DNA of 64,000 bases, taken from contig NZ_FNFB01000006.1 in the NCBI RefSeq assembly GCF_900100395.1, positions 62,001-126,000 on the forward strand, written 5' to 3'. The notes below the pieces were generated by a model, which saw only the letters and a program-made list of their open reading frames with translations, ran no database searches and was not told where the DNA came from. The position numbers and the translations under genes are program-made. The DNA comes from Nonomuraea maritima (GTDB lineage Bacteria; Actinomycetota; Actinomycetes; Streptosporangiales; Streptosporangiaceae). Below, piece by piece: positions 1 to 8,979 of this stretch (position 1 is its first letter; every line of letters starts with the position of its first letter).

Positions 1-641
1 GCGATGGCCTCCAGGACGGTGGACATGCCGACCATGTCGCCGCCCAGCGTGCGCAGCATGCGGATCTCGGCAGGGGTCTCGTACGTCGGGCCGCGGAAGG
101 CGACGTAGACGCCCTCGGCGATGCCGGGGTCGATCTCGCGGACGAGGTCGCGCAGGCGGCGGGAGTAGACCTCGGTGAGGTCGATGAACGTGGTGCCGGT
201 GATCGGGTTGGCCCCGGTCAGGTTGATGTGGTCGCTGATCAGGACCGGGTCGCCGACGTCCTGCGTCTCGGGACGCAGCCCGCCGGCGGCGTTGGTCAGC
301 ACGAGCGTTCGGACGCCGGCCGCCGCCGCCGTGCGCACGCCGTGCACGACCGCGTCGACGCCGAGGCCCTCGTACAGGTGCGTACGCCCGAGGAAGATCA
401 GCGCGGTACGGCCCCCGGGGGTGCGGACGACGCGGATCGTGCCGCCGTGTCCCGCCACCGCCGGGGCGCGGAAGCCGGGCAGGTCGGAGAAGGCGATCTC
501 GGTCAGGGTCTCGCCGATGGCGTCGGCCGCGGGCACCCACCCCGACCCCATGACGAGCGCCACGTCGAAGGTGTCGAGCGCCGCGGCGCTGCGCAGCGCC
601 GCGGCGGCCTCGCCGGCCAGGGAGTATGCGTCTTTGGTCAC
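1..641 (-). CDS. Purine-nucleoside phosphorylase (3' end cut by window edge)
   Basis: Cytosolic purine salvage enzyme that splits purine (deoxy)nucleosides with phosphate into free base and (deoxy)ribose-1-phosphate. The visible 213 residues contain the family's phosphate and base signatures: VMGSGW near residue 31, GHGGT, YEGLG, LTNAAGGL, GPTYETPAE, and DMVGMSTV at the edge. Only the C-terminal ~60 residues of a ~270-residue protein are missing. The start is the GTG at 641, because the preceding M20 peptidase gene stops 3 nt upstream at 645. It is the third gene of an Lrp-M20 peptidase-PNP minus-strand operon. Confidence 0.93.
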   Translation of the reverse strand, partial: MTKDAYSLAGEAAAALRSAAALDTFDVALVMGSGWVPAADAIGETLTEIAFSDLPGFRAPAVAGHGGTIRVVRTPGGRTALIFLGRTHLYEGLGVDAVVHGVRTAAAAGVRTLVLTNAAGGLRPETQDVGDPVLISDHINLTGANPITGTTFIDLTEVYSRRLRDLVREIDPGIAEGVYVAFRGPTYETPAEIRMLRTLGGDMVGMSTVLEAI

Positions 642-644
642 GTC

Positions 645-1961
645 TCAGTAGTTTAGGAGCAGCCGGTCGAGCACCCGGACGCCGAACTGCAGCGCCTCCA
701 CCGGCACCCGCTCGTCGACGCCGTGGAACATCGACGCGAAGTCCATGTCGGCGGGCAGTCGCAGCGGCACGAACCCGAACCCGCGCACCCCGAGGTCGGC
801 GAAGAACGTCTTGTTGTCGGTGCCGCCCGACATGCAGTACGGGATCGCCCGCGCCGTCGGGTCCTCGGCCTTCAGCGCCGCGATCATCGACTCGACCAGC
901 GCGCCGTCGAACGTGGTCTCCAGCGCGATGTCGTGGTGGATGAACTCGCGCCGCACCTTCGGCCCGAGCAGCGAGTCGACCGTCTTGAAGAAGTCGTCCT
1001 CGAAGCCGGGCAGGAAGCGCCCGTCGACAACGGCCGTGGCCTGGCCGGGGATGACGTTGGCCTTGTAACCGGCGTCGAGCTGCGTCGGGTTCGTGGTGTG
1101 ACGCAGCGTCGCGCCGACGAACCGGACGAGCGGCCCGATCTTGTCGAGGATCGGCTGCGGGTCGTTCTCGTCGAACGGGATGCCGAAGGCGTCGGCGACC
1201 TCGGTGAGGAACTGCCGCACCGTGGCGGTGTAGGTGAGCGGCCAGTCGTGCTCGCCGATCCTGGCCACGGCCTTGGCGAGCTCGGTGACGGCGTTGTCGG
1301 AGTTGAGCATCGAGCCGTGCCCGGCCGTGCCGTCGGCGATCAGCTTGAGCCACGACAGGCCCTTCTGCGCCGTCTCGATGAGGTAGAGCCGCAGCGACGG
1401 GTCGACCTCCAGCGAGTAGCCGCCGACCTCGCTGATCGCCTCGGTCACGCCCTCGAACAGCTCGGGGTGGTTCGCGGTGAGGTACTTGGCGCCGTACACG
1501 CCGCCGGCCTCCTCGTCGGCCACCCACGCGAAGACGATGTCGCGGCGCGGCTTGCGCCCCTCGCGCTTGAGCTGCCGCAGCAGGGCCAGCATCATCGCGT
1601 CCATGTCCTTCATGTCGACGGCGCCGCGGCCCCAGATGTAGCCGTCGCGCAGCTCGCCCGCGAACGGGTCGACCGACCAGTCGGCGGCGTTGGCGGGCAC
1701 GACGTCCAGGTGGCCGTGGACGAGCAGCGCGGGCAGCGAGCTGTCGGAGCCCTCCACCCGGGTGATCACGTTGCCGCGCCCAGGCGCGCTCTCGATGTAC
1801 GTGCCCTCGATGCCGACCTCGGCCAGCCTGGCCATGACGACCTCGGCCGCGGCGCGCTCACCGGGGCCGCTGCCGTCCCCGTAGTTGCTGCTGTCGGCGC
1901 GGATGAGCTCCACGCACAGGTCGGCGACCTCGTTCTCGGCGGCGGACAGGGCGGGTGTCAT
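645..1961 (-). CDS. M20/M25/M40 family metallopeptidase (dipeptidase/acylase type)
   Basis: Cytosolic di-zinc amidohydrolase of 438 residues, predicted to hydrolyse dipeptides or N-acyl amino acids. Metal and catalytic motifs are in the family order: HGHLD near residue 82, GAVDMKD, the general-base pair in VADEEAGG, and near the C-terminus SGGTDNKTF and FHGVDE. The ATG at 1961 overlaps the TGA of the upstream Lrp-type regulator by 4 nt (ATGA), so translation is probably coupled. PNP follows after 3 nt. The exact substrate cannot be read from sequence; regulator and transporter neighbours suggest amino-acid or peptide use. Confidence 0.9.
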   Translation of the reverse strand: MTPALSAAENEVADLCVELIRADSSNYGDGSGPGERAAAEVVMARLAEVGIEGTYIESAPGRGNVITRVEGSDSSLPALLVHGHLDVVPANAADWSVDPFAGELRDGYIWGRGAVDMKDMDAMMLALLRQLKREGRKPRRDIVFAWVADEEAGGVYGAKYLTANHPELFEGVTEAISEVGGYSLEVDPSLRLYLIETAQKGLSWLKLIADGTAGHGSMLNSDNAVTELAKAVARIGEHDWPLTYTATVRQFLTEVADAFGIPFDENDPQPILDKIGPLVRFVGATLRHTTNPTQLDAGYKANVIPGQATAVVDGRFLPGFEDDFFKTVDSLLGPKVRREFIHHDIALETTFDGALVESMIAALKAEDPTARAIPYCMSGGTDNKTFFADLGVRGFGFVPLRLPADMDFASMFHGVDERVPVEALQFGVRVLDRLLLNY

Positions 1962-2947
1962 GGCGTCTCCCAACGGTGGTCCAAGGTGAGCAGTCCGGAC
2001 TTGTGCAGATGACCGCGCTTGTAGGCGCGGGTGATCAGGGTGAGGTCGATGTCGGTGATCTCGTCGTGCCGGCCGACGACCCCGGTCAGGAAACGGTAGA
2101 GGTCGGCCTCGTGGGCCGCGACGACCTGCACGATGAGGGAGTGACTTCCGGTGGTCGCGGCACAGTAGCGCACGTCGGGGTGCGCGGCCAGCTGCCGGCC
2201 GGCGCGGTCGAGGCCGTGCGGACGGGCCTTCAGCCAGAGCATCGCCTCGACCTCGAGCCCGAGCAGCGCGGGCTCCACCTCGGCGCGCGGCAGCAGCAGC
2301 CGCCGCTCGATCAGCGAGGTGAGCCGTCTGCGGGCGGTCGGCAGCGAGAGCCCCAGCCGTTCGGCGACCGCGGTGAACGCGATGCGCCCGTCGGCGACCA
2401 GCAGGTCGGCGATCTGCTGCTCCAGCGGCGACAGGCCGTCCTCGTCGGGCAGGCACGCCGGAGGCAGCGCCGGCCGCAGCTCGGCCACCTCCTGCTCGGT
2501 CAGACAGGGAGCGTGCCACTCCGCCACCGTACGGAACGTGTGCAGCACGACCTGCGCCTGGGTCCGCTCGATCCCGTCGATGCCGGTGAGCTGCTCGGAC
2601 AGGATGCGGTGCAGGTCCTCGCGGGTGGGCGCGACCAGCTCGCAGCCGATGTCGGCGGCGCCGGTCAGCGTGTAGACCGACCGGGTGTCGTGCCGTTCGG
2701 CCAGCGCCCCGGCCACGTGGCCGGCGGCGCCCGGCCGTACCTGGACGTGCAGGTGCACCGGGCGTCCGTGGCCGGTGCGCAGGTCGTCGTGGATGGCGGT
2801 GACCCGGACGACGCCGTCGGCGATCAGCCGCTGCAGCCGCCGGGCGACCGTGCGTTCGTGCTCGCCCACGGCGCGACCGATCTCGCCCCAGGAGGCGCGC
2901 GGGCTCACCTGCAATGCGGCGACGAGCCGCCGGTCGAGAACGTCCAC
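1958..2947 (-). CDS. Lrp/AsnC family transcriptional regulator, duplicated form
   Basis: Predicted amino-acid-responsive DNA-binding regulator of 329 residues, twice the usual ~150. It has two consecutive units: a winged HTH at about residues 3-55 (VLDRRLVAAL, then ERTVARRLQRL) with a ligand-binding RAM-like domain, and a second HTH at about 165-220 (LSPLEQQIADLL, LPTARRRLTSL) with a second RAM-like domain. Such tandem versions are common in actinomycetes. The start is the GTG at 2947; the nearby ATG is out of frame. It heads the M20-PNP operon and is divergent from an MFS transporter, which it may control. Confidence 0.85.
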   Translation of the reverse strand: MDVLDRRLVAALQVSPRASWGEIGRAVGEHERTVARRLQRLIADGVVRVTAIHDDLRTGHGRPVHLHVQVRPGAAGHVAGALAERHDTRSVYTLTGAADIGCELVAPTREDLHRILSEQLTGIDGIERTQAQVVLHTFRTVAEWHAPCLTEQEVAELRPALPPACLPDEDGLSPLEQQIADLLVADGRIAFTAVAERLGLSLPTARRRLTSLIERRLLLPRAEVEPALLGLEVEAMLWLKARPHGLDRAGRQLAAHPDVRYCAATTGSHSLIVQVVAAHEADLYRFLTGVVGRHDEITDIDLTLITRAYKRGHLHKSGLLTLDHRWETP

Positions 2948-3057
2948 CTGAAGCCATCTCTGTGTCGGGAAGATAAATATATTCCACGACAATTGACTGT
3001 TTTGGTCTCCGACTTGCACAGTAAGGCATCCGGTACACGTCAGTAAAGGAGTGCAGC
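2948..3057. promoter_or_regulatory. AT-rich divergent promoter/operator region, Lrp-type regulator and MFS gene
   Basis: This 110-bp gap is markedly AT-rich at 2971-3000 in a ~72% G+C background, as expected for Lrp-type binding and bidirectional promoters. A TTGACT hexamer at 2993-2998 could be the -35 of the transporter gene, but the matching -10 is weak. AAAGGAG at 3045-3051 is a clear ribosome binding site for the GTG at 3058. The exact operator is not resolved. Confidence 0.45.
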
Positions 3058-4362
3058 GTGGCGACATCCCCCACCGCCCCGTCACCGCTCGGCATCCCGA
3101 AGAGCCGCGTCCGCCAGCTCATGGCGGCGAGCATCGGCAACGTCGTCGAGTGGTACGACTGGTACGCCTACACCTTCCTCGCCACCTACTTCTCCGCGCA
3201 GGTCTTCCCGACGAGCTCGGGCAACAGCCTCGTGCCGCTGCTCAGCTCGTTCGCCGTCTTCGCCGTCGGGTTCTTCATGCGCCCGCTCGGCGGCCTGGTC
3301 GTCGGCGCGTTCGCCGACCGGTACGGGCGCAAGGCCGCCATGACGTTCACCATCGTCCTCATGGGCGTCGGGTCGTTGATCGTCGGACTGACCCCCACGT
3401 ACGCGGCAGCCGGCGTGCTCGCGCCGGCGATCCTCACCCTGGCCAGGCTCGTCCAGGGCCTGTCGGTCGGCGGCGAGTTCGCCGCCGCCACCACGTTCCT
3501 CGTCGAGTCGGCCCCCGAGGGCCGCCGCGGCCTGTTCTCGAGCTTCCAGTACGTCAGCACCACCATCGGCCAGCTCCTGGCCTCGGGTCTGGCCGCGGTG
3601 CTCGCCACCGTCCTCGCCACGGCCGAGATGGACAGCTACGGCTGGCGCATCCCGTTCGTCGTCGGCGCCGTGCTCAGCCTCGTCGGCCTGTGGATCCGCA
3701 GCGGCGCCGACGAGACCTCGGCGGTGGCGGAGGAGATCCGGCAGGGCAGGGCCGAGCGGCCCGGCATGTTCGACTTCCTCAAGCAGCACCCGAGGTCGGC
3801 GGCCACCATCGTGGGCATCACCGTCGCCGGCACCGTGGCGTACTACACCTGGACCAGCTTCCTGCCCACGTACGCGCAGATCACCGTCGGCTTCGACAAG
3901 GCCGAGTCGCTCCAGATCGGCACGATCTCGCTGGTCTTCTTCATGATCCTGCAGCCGCTGCTCGGCATGCTCTCCGACCGGATCGGGCGCCGGCCGATGC
4001 TCATCACGTTCGGGGCAGGGTTCCTCCTGCTGCCGGTGCCGCTGCTCGGCCTGCTCACCGACGCGTACGCGAGCCTGCTGGTCGTGCAGCTCGTCGGCAT
4101 GGTGTTCCTCGGCTGCTTCACCTCCATCTCGGCGGCGGTCAACTCCGAGCTCTTCCCGACCAGGGTGCGGGCGGCGGGCGCGGGGTTCCCGTACTCGCTG
4201 ACCGTCGCGATCTTCGGCGGCACCGCGCCGTTCATCGGCACCGCCCTCCAGGAGGCAGGGAACCCCGAACTGTTCCCCTGGTACATGTCGGCGCTGGCCC
4301 TGGTCTCGACGATCGTCTACGTGTTCGTGCTGAAGGAGACCAGCGGCAAGCCCCTGAGCTGA
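3058..4362 (+). CDS. MFS transporter, metabolite:H+ symporter (MHS) type
   Basis: Inner-membrane, proton-coupled uptake carrier of 434 residues with about 12 hydrophobic segments. It has the MHS-family N-terminal signature NVVEWYDWYAY and the loop 2-3 motif FADRYGRKAAM, repeated in degenerate form as LSDRIGRRPM in the second half. Family members carry organic acids, betaine/proline or shikimate; the substrate here is not identifiable. The GTG start follows AAAGGAG by a good distance. It is divergent from the Lrp-type regulator, suggesting an amino acid or its catabolite as cargo. Confidence 0.88.
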   Translation: MATSPTAPSPLGIPKSRVRQLMAASIGNVVEWYDWYAYTFLATYFSAQVFPTSSGNSLVPLLSSFAVFAVGFFMRPLGGLVVGAFADRYGRKAAMTFTIVLMGVGSLIVGLTPTYAAAGVLAPAILTLARLVQGLSVGGEFAAATTFLVESAPEGRRGLFSSFQYVSTTIGQLLASGLAAVLATVLATAEMDSYGWRIPFVVGAVLSLVGLWIRSGADETSAVAEEIRQGRAERPGMFDFLKQHPRSAATIVGITVAGTVAYYTWTSFLPTYAQITVGFDKAESLQIGTISLVFFMILQPLLGMLSDRIGRRPMLITFGAGFLLLPVPLLGLLTDAYASLLVVQLVGMVFLGCFTSISAAVNSELFPTRVRAAGAGFPYSLTVAIFGGTAPFIGTALQEAGNPELFPWYMSALALVSTIVYVFVLKETSGKPLS

Positions 4363-4404
4363 ATTCGGTGGTAAGCGTTTCCCCCCGTCGTTAGAGTCGC
4401 CCAT

Positions 4405-5319
4405 ATGACGGAATATGCAGACGTGTTCCTGCGGTTCGGCATCGAGCCGCAGGACTCGCTCTACGCCTACGCGCCGGTGTTCCGCGGAGTGGTCGACGGA
4501 GTGCCCGTCGCCGTCAAACGCACCCACGCGGCCGAGGAGATGGGCCGCTGGGTCCGCCACCTCGCGGGCGCCGGGCTGCCGGTGGTGACGCCGGTGGCCG
4601 GGCCGCACCGCATCGGCGACGACGACTGGGTCGCCTACCCGTGGATCGACGGGCGCGCCTACGACGGCTCGCCGTCGGACGTCCGCGCCGCGGGCGACCT
4701 GCTCGGACGCCTCCACGCTGCCGGTGACGCCGCCGACTCGACGGGCCTGCCGGACTTCGAGTGGCCCGACCACGACGAGGAGTCGGTCGCCGAGGACGTC
4801 ACGGGGCTCGACAAGGTGCTCGCCGCCCACCGGCCCGACCTGCGCGATGAGGTGCTCGCCCGGTTCACCCCGCTGCTGGGGTCGTTCATGACCACCACGC
4901 TGCCGGCCATCCGCGACGCCGCCCTGCCCGTGGCCGACGCGTCGATGGACTACAAGGCGGTCAACCTCGTGTACGCCGGGACCGGGCCGGTGCTGGTCGA
5001 CCCCGACAACGGGGAACGCCTGCCGCGGCTGCTCGACCTCGCCCTCGCGGTGCTGCTCTTCCACAACGACCTGGTGGGCGGGCCGGCGCGGCTGTTCGAC
5101 GAGAAGGAGTGGACGGCCTTCCGCGACGCCTACCTCGCCCACGTGTCACTGACCGACGCCGAGCGGGAGCTGTGGCCGACCGCTCTCGTCTACATGCTGC
5201 TGGAGTGGGGCGTGTGGACCGTCGTCAACGGCGGCGAGGTCGGCGACTGGGACGACCCGCGACAGGCGGCCTTCCTCACCGACCTGCTCACCGCCGACCT
5301 CACGCGCTACGTGCTCTGA
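4405..5319 (+). CDS. APH-fold phosphotransferase/kinase family protein
   Basis: A 304-residue protein of the aminoglycoside phosphotransferase/small-molecule kinase fold. The N-lobe has the ATP-lysine segment PVAVKR. The catalytic loop is SMDYKAVNLVY near residue 180 (Asp and Asn conserved, with Ser-Met replacing the usual His-x). The metal-binding Asp is in LVDPDN. The family includes antibiotic, choline and homoserine kinases, so resistance should not be assumed. A TTAGAGT element just upstream and no Shine-Dalgarno suggest a near-leaderless message. It converges with the GGCT-like gene, with 2 nt between stops. Confidence 0.75.
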   Translation: MTEYADVFLRFGIEPQDSLYAYAPVFRGVVDGVPVAVKRTHAAEEMGRWVRHLAGAGLPVVTPVAGPHRIGDDDWVAYPWIDGRAYDGSPSDVRAAGDLLGRLHAAGDAADSTGLPDFEWPDHDEESVAEDVTGLDKVLAAHRPDLRDEVLARFTPLLGSFMTTTLPAIRDAALPVADASMDYKAVNLVYAGTGPVLVDPDNGERLPRLLDLALAVLLFHNDLVGGPARLFDEKEWTAFRDAYLAHVSLTDAERELWPTALVYMLLEWGVWTVVNGGEVGDWDDPRQAAFLTDLLTADLTRYVL

Positions 5320-5321
5320 AC

Positions 5322-5834
5322 TCAGATCGACGTGCAGGGGCGCTGCCGGAGCTCCTTGACGTAGTCGTCGGGTGCGCCGGCGCGCTCGGCCGCCTCGGCC
5401 AGGCTGCCCAGGTAGCGGGCCGAGGGCAGGCCGCCCTCGTAGCCGTCGAGCACGTAGAACCAGGCCACGACCTCGCCGTCGAGCGTCTGCACGCGCAGCC
5501 GGACCTTGTGGTAGGCCCCGCGCACCGCGCCCTCCCACTGGTCGAGCGAGGTCTCCTCCCACTCGGGCACGTCGTAGAGGACCACGAACACCTGCTCGTC
5601 GGGATCTTCGACGATCGTCGCGAGCGCGCCCTCCCAGGACGTGTCGTAGCCGCCGAACGTCAACCGCCAGCCCTGCAGCCAGCCCACACCCCAGATCGGG
5701 GAATGCGGCGCACGCATGGCCATCTGCTCCGGATCCGTGTTGGAGCCGTAGGCAGCGTAAAGCCTGCGGTCATTCGGCTTCCCCGAGTGCGAAAGCCAAG
5801 CCACGACCCACCCCTCTCGACGGGTGATGCTCAT
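5322..5834 (-). CDS. Gamma-glutamylcyclotransferase (GGCT)/AIG2-like family protein
   Basis: A 170-residue cytosolic protein of the GGCT-like fold, whose members release 5-oxoproline from gamma-glutamyl amines or peptides. The diagnostic YGSN loop is at residues 29-32. The catalytic Glu of the LDxxEG motif is E101 (LDQWEGAV), followed by the conserved Tyr. The ATG at 5834 is used; a shorter GTG start before WLSHSG is possible. The substrate is unknown. Its promoter must lie in the short gap shared with the divergent 530-residue protein gene. Confidence 0.78.
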   Translation of the reverse strand: MSITRREGWVVAWLSHSGKPNDRRLYAAYGSNTDPEQMAMRAPHSPIWGVGWLQGWRLTFGGYDTSWEGALATIVEDPDEQVFVVLYDVPEWEETSLDQWEGAVRGAYHKVRLRVQTLDGEVVAWFYVLDGYEGGLPSARYLGSLAEAAERAGAPDDYVKELRQRPCTSI

Positions 5835-5964
5835 CCAGCTACCGCGCTATCCTGTCACGCCCCGCGGCCGAGTCGTCCCACCTCCGGTACGAAGCCGTGT
5901 CACGCGACGGTCAGGCATGCCGGCGGTGGCGGAGGTGATCTCCAACCCCGTACGGTGTCGGTCC

Positions 5965-7557
5965 GTGACTTATGCCGCTGTCGCCCGGGTCTGGGCGGCC
6001 GACATCCGCGCCTGCGCCGCGGGCCTGCTGCGCTTCGCCACCCCCGGCGAGTTGGACGCGCTGCTCGGCGACCCGCTGACCTCTGAGGCCTACACCAGCT
6101 TCGGAACGCTGACCACGCGGGCCCACACCAGTTACGGAATGCTCAACCAGGCGGTCGTCGAGGCGTCACTGCGGCGCGCCGGCCGCCCGCCCGCCGACCT
6201 GCTGACCGATCCGGCACTGTACGACCCGAAGTCGTGCCTGCTCGGCCGGGTGCTGGACCTGGACGACCCCGAGGTCAACGGCGCGCTCTTCCTGTCGCCC
6301 GCGACGCCGCGCAACGTCCTGCGGCAGTTGGCCGGCCAGACCTCCCGGCGCGACGGCGTCACCCCGGTCCCGCTGCCGGAACACGTCCTGCGGGAAGCCG
6401 GCTCCGTACGGCTGCTGAACGCTCTCCTGCACTCCCCGGACCCCGACATCGCCGCCCACGCCCTGCGCGCGCTCGGCCCCGGCGCGGAGCATCACGGCGC
6501 CGTACGGGCCTGCCGGCTGCTGCTGGACACCCACCGCTCGCCCGAGCTGCGGCAGCTGGAGGACCGGCTGCCCGGGGTTCGCTGGGGACCGGAGGAGTCC
6601 GAGCCGAGCGTCGGCGCGTACGTACGGGCCGCGCTGCGCAGTCAGGACGGCGCCGAGCGGCTCCGTGAGCTGAGCGAGAGGGTGCGGCGGCCGGAATGGC
6701 TCACCTCGGTGGCCGAGCTGGGCGACGCGGCGGGCCGCGACCCGCTGGGGTCAGCGGCGCTGGTGCGTTCGGTCGTCCACCGCCGGCACCCCTGCGCGCC
6801 CCGGATCGACTGGACGGCCCTGCTGGCGGCCGAGCCGGAACGGCGGCGGCGCGAGGGGCCCTTCCCCTACCCGGTCGCGCGGCTGCTGGCGCTGCGCCAC
6901 GACACGCCGTACGAGCTGCTCCGGCAGGCCGTCTCCGACCACCCCGAGGTGGCGCCGCTCGTGACCGCGCCCACCCCCGAGCTGCTCGCGGACGTCTGCG
7001 AGCGCCTGGCGCTGCTGGGCGCGCCCGCCGCGGTGAAGGTGGCGGGCAACGGCTTCGTGGCGGGCACCCTGACGGCCGAGCAGATCGCCTCCGTCCTCCC
7101 CGCCGAGGCCCTGGAGCTGTACGCGGAGTCGCTGTGGATTCCCGGCCTGCGCGGCACGGCGGCGCTCCGCACGCTGACCGGCAGGGCAGGGGACGTCGTC
7201 CTGCGGCCGTTCTTCTGCGACGAGACCGGCCACGGTCCCCGCCACCGGCTTCGCTCGCCCTCGCGGTGGGCCGACTGGGACGCCGCCGCCGTCTACGGGC
7301 CGCGCGTGGCCGACGCGCTGCGGCATCGCGAGCTGTCGGCCGACGACGTGCTGTCCATGGTGTCCCCGGACGCCGTGCTGGCGCCCGGCCCGGCGGCGCC
7401 GCCGGATCCGCGGGTGCTGCGCCGGCTGGCCGAGCTGGTGCACCAGAACCTCGGCGGACGGCCGAAGGCGTGGACGGTGGCGCTGTTGCTGCTGGCGCGC
7501 GGCTTCGTCGGCACCCTGCCCGAGCTGCTCGTCGCCGCGGGCGCCGCGGCTGCCTGA
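5965..7557 (+). CDS. Hypothetical protein with HEAT-like helical repeats
   Basis: Not recognised as a named family. The 530 residues are mostly alpha-helical, rich in Leu, Ala and Arg, with HEAT-like stretches such as LLNALLHSP followed by AAHALRALG. There is no signal peptide or membrane segment and no catalytic motif I can identify. I chose the GTG at 5965 because a TACGGT -10-like box ends 8 nt upstream, implying a leaderless transcript; an ATG at 5917 is in frame but lacks a ribosome site. It converges with the SDR gene, with 4 nt between stops. Confidence 0.6.
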   Translation: MTYAAVARVWAADIRACAAGLLRFATPGELDALLGDPLTSEAYTSFGTLTTRAHTSYGMLNQAVVEASLRRAGRPPADLLTDPALYDPKSCLLGRVLDLDDPEVNGALFLSPATPRNVLRQLAGQTSRRDGVTPVPLPEHVLREAGSVRLLNALLHSPDPDIAAHALRALGPGAEHHGAVRACRLLLDTHRSPELRQLEDRLPGVRWGPEESEPSVGAYVRAALRSQDGAERLRELSERVRRPEWLTSVAELGDAAGRDPLGSAALVRSVVHRRHPCAPRIDWTALLAAEPERRRREGPFPYPVARLLALRHDTPYELLRQAVSDHPEVAPLVTAPTPELLADVCERLALLGAPAAVKVAGNGFVAGTLTAEQIASVLPAEALELYAESLWIPGLRGTAALRTLTGRAGDVVLRPFFCDETGHGPRHRLRSPSRWADWDAAAVYGPRVADALRHRELSADDVLSMVSPDAVLAPGPAAPPDPRVLRRLAELVHQNLGGRPKAWTVALLLLARGFVGTLPELLVAAGAAAA

Positions 7558-7561
7558 CCGG

Positions 7562-8860
7562 TCACCAGGGTGCGACCCGGTAGTCCTTCAGCAGGCACCC
7601 GTACGGCGGGTCGCCGCGCTCGCCGCACACGATCGGGTGGTAGACGCGGGCCGCCGCGTCCACGTCGTCCAGCGGCGGGCGGAAACCGGCCGCGGCGCGT
7701 CGGCGGCGGTCCGGCTCCGGCTGCTGGTCGGAGAACCACCCGGGGTCCACGCTGGTCATGTAGACGGCGTGGGTGGCCAGTTCGTCGGCGCTGGTGCGGG
7801 TCAGCATGTTGAGCGCGGCCTTGGCCATGTTGGTGTGCGGGTGCCCCGGGCTCTTGTAGCGCCGGTCGAACTGGCCCTCGGCCGCCGACACGTTCACCAC
7901 GTACCTGCGGGGGTGCGGCGAGCTTTCCAGCAGCGGGCGGAGCCGGCCGAGCAGCAGGAACGGCGCGGTGACGTTGATCAGCTGCACCTCCAGGAACTCC
8001 ACCGGATCGACGTCCTCGACCAGGCGCGTCCAGGAGTTGTCCGGCGACAGATCGGGGATCAGGCCGTCTCGGTCGGCGGCGGCGAGTTCCATGGTGAGCA
8101 CCGTGGCGGGCCCGGCGGTCAGCTCGGCGGCCCGTTCGGCCGCGAGCAGCGCCGCATATGACTGCGCCGGGGGCCGTACGGTCTGGGCGGCGAGGTTCAC
8201 CAGGATGTCCAGCGGCCGGCCCGCCTCCACCTGCGCGTCACACCAGCGCAGCAGCGTGGGCACGTCGCGCAGGTCCATCCCGGTGACCGTCAGCCTGGCG
8301 GCCCAGTCGGGGCTGTCGGGCACGGCGGCGAACCTGCGGCGCGCGTCATGCGGGAACCGGGTGATCGCGGTCACCTCGGCGCCGTCCCGCAGCAGCTTCA
8401 GCACCAGCTCGAACCCGGCCTTCACCCGGCCGCCGGTGACCACGGCCCGCCTGCCTGTGAGGTCGGCGCGCGCGTGCCTGTGCGCCCGGTTCTCGGCGTC
8501 GCACGGCGGGCACAGCCGGCCCGCGCCCAGGAAATGGCTCTTGCACATGTAGCACCGCCGCACCTTGTCGCCGGAGCCGACCGGCGACCACCTGCCGGCC
8601 GCCGGGGGGTACTCCGCCCGGCCCTCCTGGAGCGGCACGACGGCGTGGGCCTCCGTCCGGGGTCCGGGGCGAGGGCTCGCCAGGGCCGCGGCGTCCTCGG
8701 CCACCCGCCGGCGCCGTTCCGCGGCCCGCGCGTTCTGCCGGGTGCGCTTGGTGAACGCGCTGACGGCCTGCTGGACGCGTACGAGATCGGGGTCGTCGTG
8801 CGGCGCCTCGGCCAGTTCGGCGAGCACCCGCAGGCACACGCGGAGATCGTCCTCCTGCAT
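7562..8860 (-). CDS. SDR-fold oxidoreductase with N-terminal CxxC-CxxC zinc-ribbon-like segment
   Basis: A 432-residue protein. Residues 1-60 are helical and Arg-rich. A CYMC...CPPC pair (C103/C106, C117/C120) looks like a zinc ribbon. From about 135 there is a Rossmann SDR domain with RRAVVTGGRVKAGF as the nucleotide loop, DILVNLAA, and the catalytic Ser in NVSAAEG. The usual YxxxK is altered: the Lys is kept (HTNMAK) but the Tyr position is not Tyr, so classical SDR chemistry is doubtful. The ATG at 8860 is preceded by TAATAC at -10 spacing; a TTG at 8878 is the alternative. Substrate unknown. Confidence 0.75.
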   Translation of the reverse strand: MQEDDLRVCLRVLAELAEAPHDDPDLVRVQQAVSAFTKRTRQNARAAERRRRVAEDAAALASPRPGPRTEAHAVVPLQEGRAEYPPAAGRWSPVGSGDKVRRCYMCKSHFLGAGRLCPPCDAENRAHRHARADLTGRRAVVTGGRVKAGFELVLKLLRDGAEVTAITRFPHDARRRFAAVPDSPDWAARLTVTGMDLRDVPTLLRWCDAQVEAGRPLDILVNLAAQTVRPPAQSYAALLAAERAAELTAGPATVLTMELAAADRDGLIPDLSPDNSWTRLVEDVDPVEFLEVQLINVTAPFLLLGRLRPLLESSPHPRRYVVNVSAAEGQFDRRYKSPGHPHTNMAKAALNMLTRTSADELATHAVYMTSVDPGWFSDQQPEPDRRRRAAAGFRPPLDDVDAAARVYHPIVCGERGDPPYGCLLKDYRVAPW

Positions 8861-8979
8861 GCCGGTATTAAACGGCAAATCAGATGAAAATCCCGACCAT
8901 CCCAGGTCGCGAACGCCTCCTCCGGAAGTGGTCAGAGGCCGGTTGCAGTGCAGTCCGGTACGTACGGGACAATGGAACG
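8861..8979. promoter_or_regulatory. Divergent promoter region, SDR gene and LpdA-type gene
   Basis: This 119-bp gap separates divergent genes. On the minus strand TAATAC (8870-8865) lies 4 nt before the SDR start codon, consistent with a leaderless message. On the plus strand a TACGTAC element (8959-8965) and a weak GGAACG site precede the GTG at 8980. No clear repressor operator is seen. Confidence 0.35.

Noticed and set aside
3082..5142. Long open frame on the minus strand opposite the MFS and APH-like genes
   Set aside because: Composition is the Arg/His/Gly/Pro-rich pattern of antisense frames in high-G+C DNA; the plus-strand genes have real family motifs.
4405..5319. Antibiotic-resistance phosphotransferase
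   Set aside because: The fold is right, but the family is functionally mixed and no aminoglycoside-binding signature or resistance context is present.
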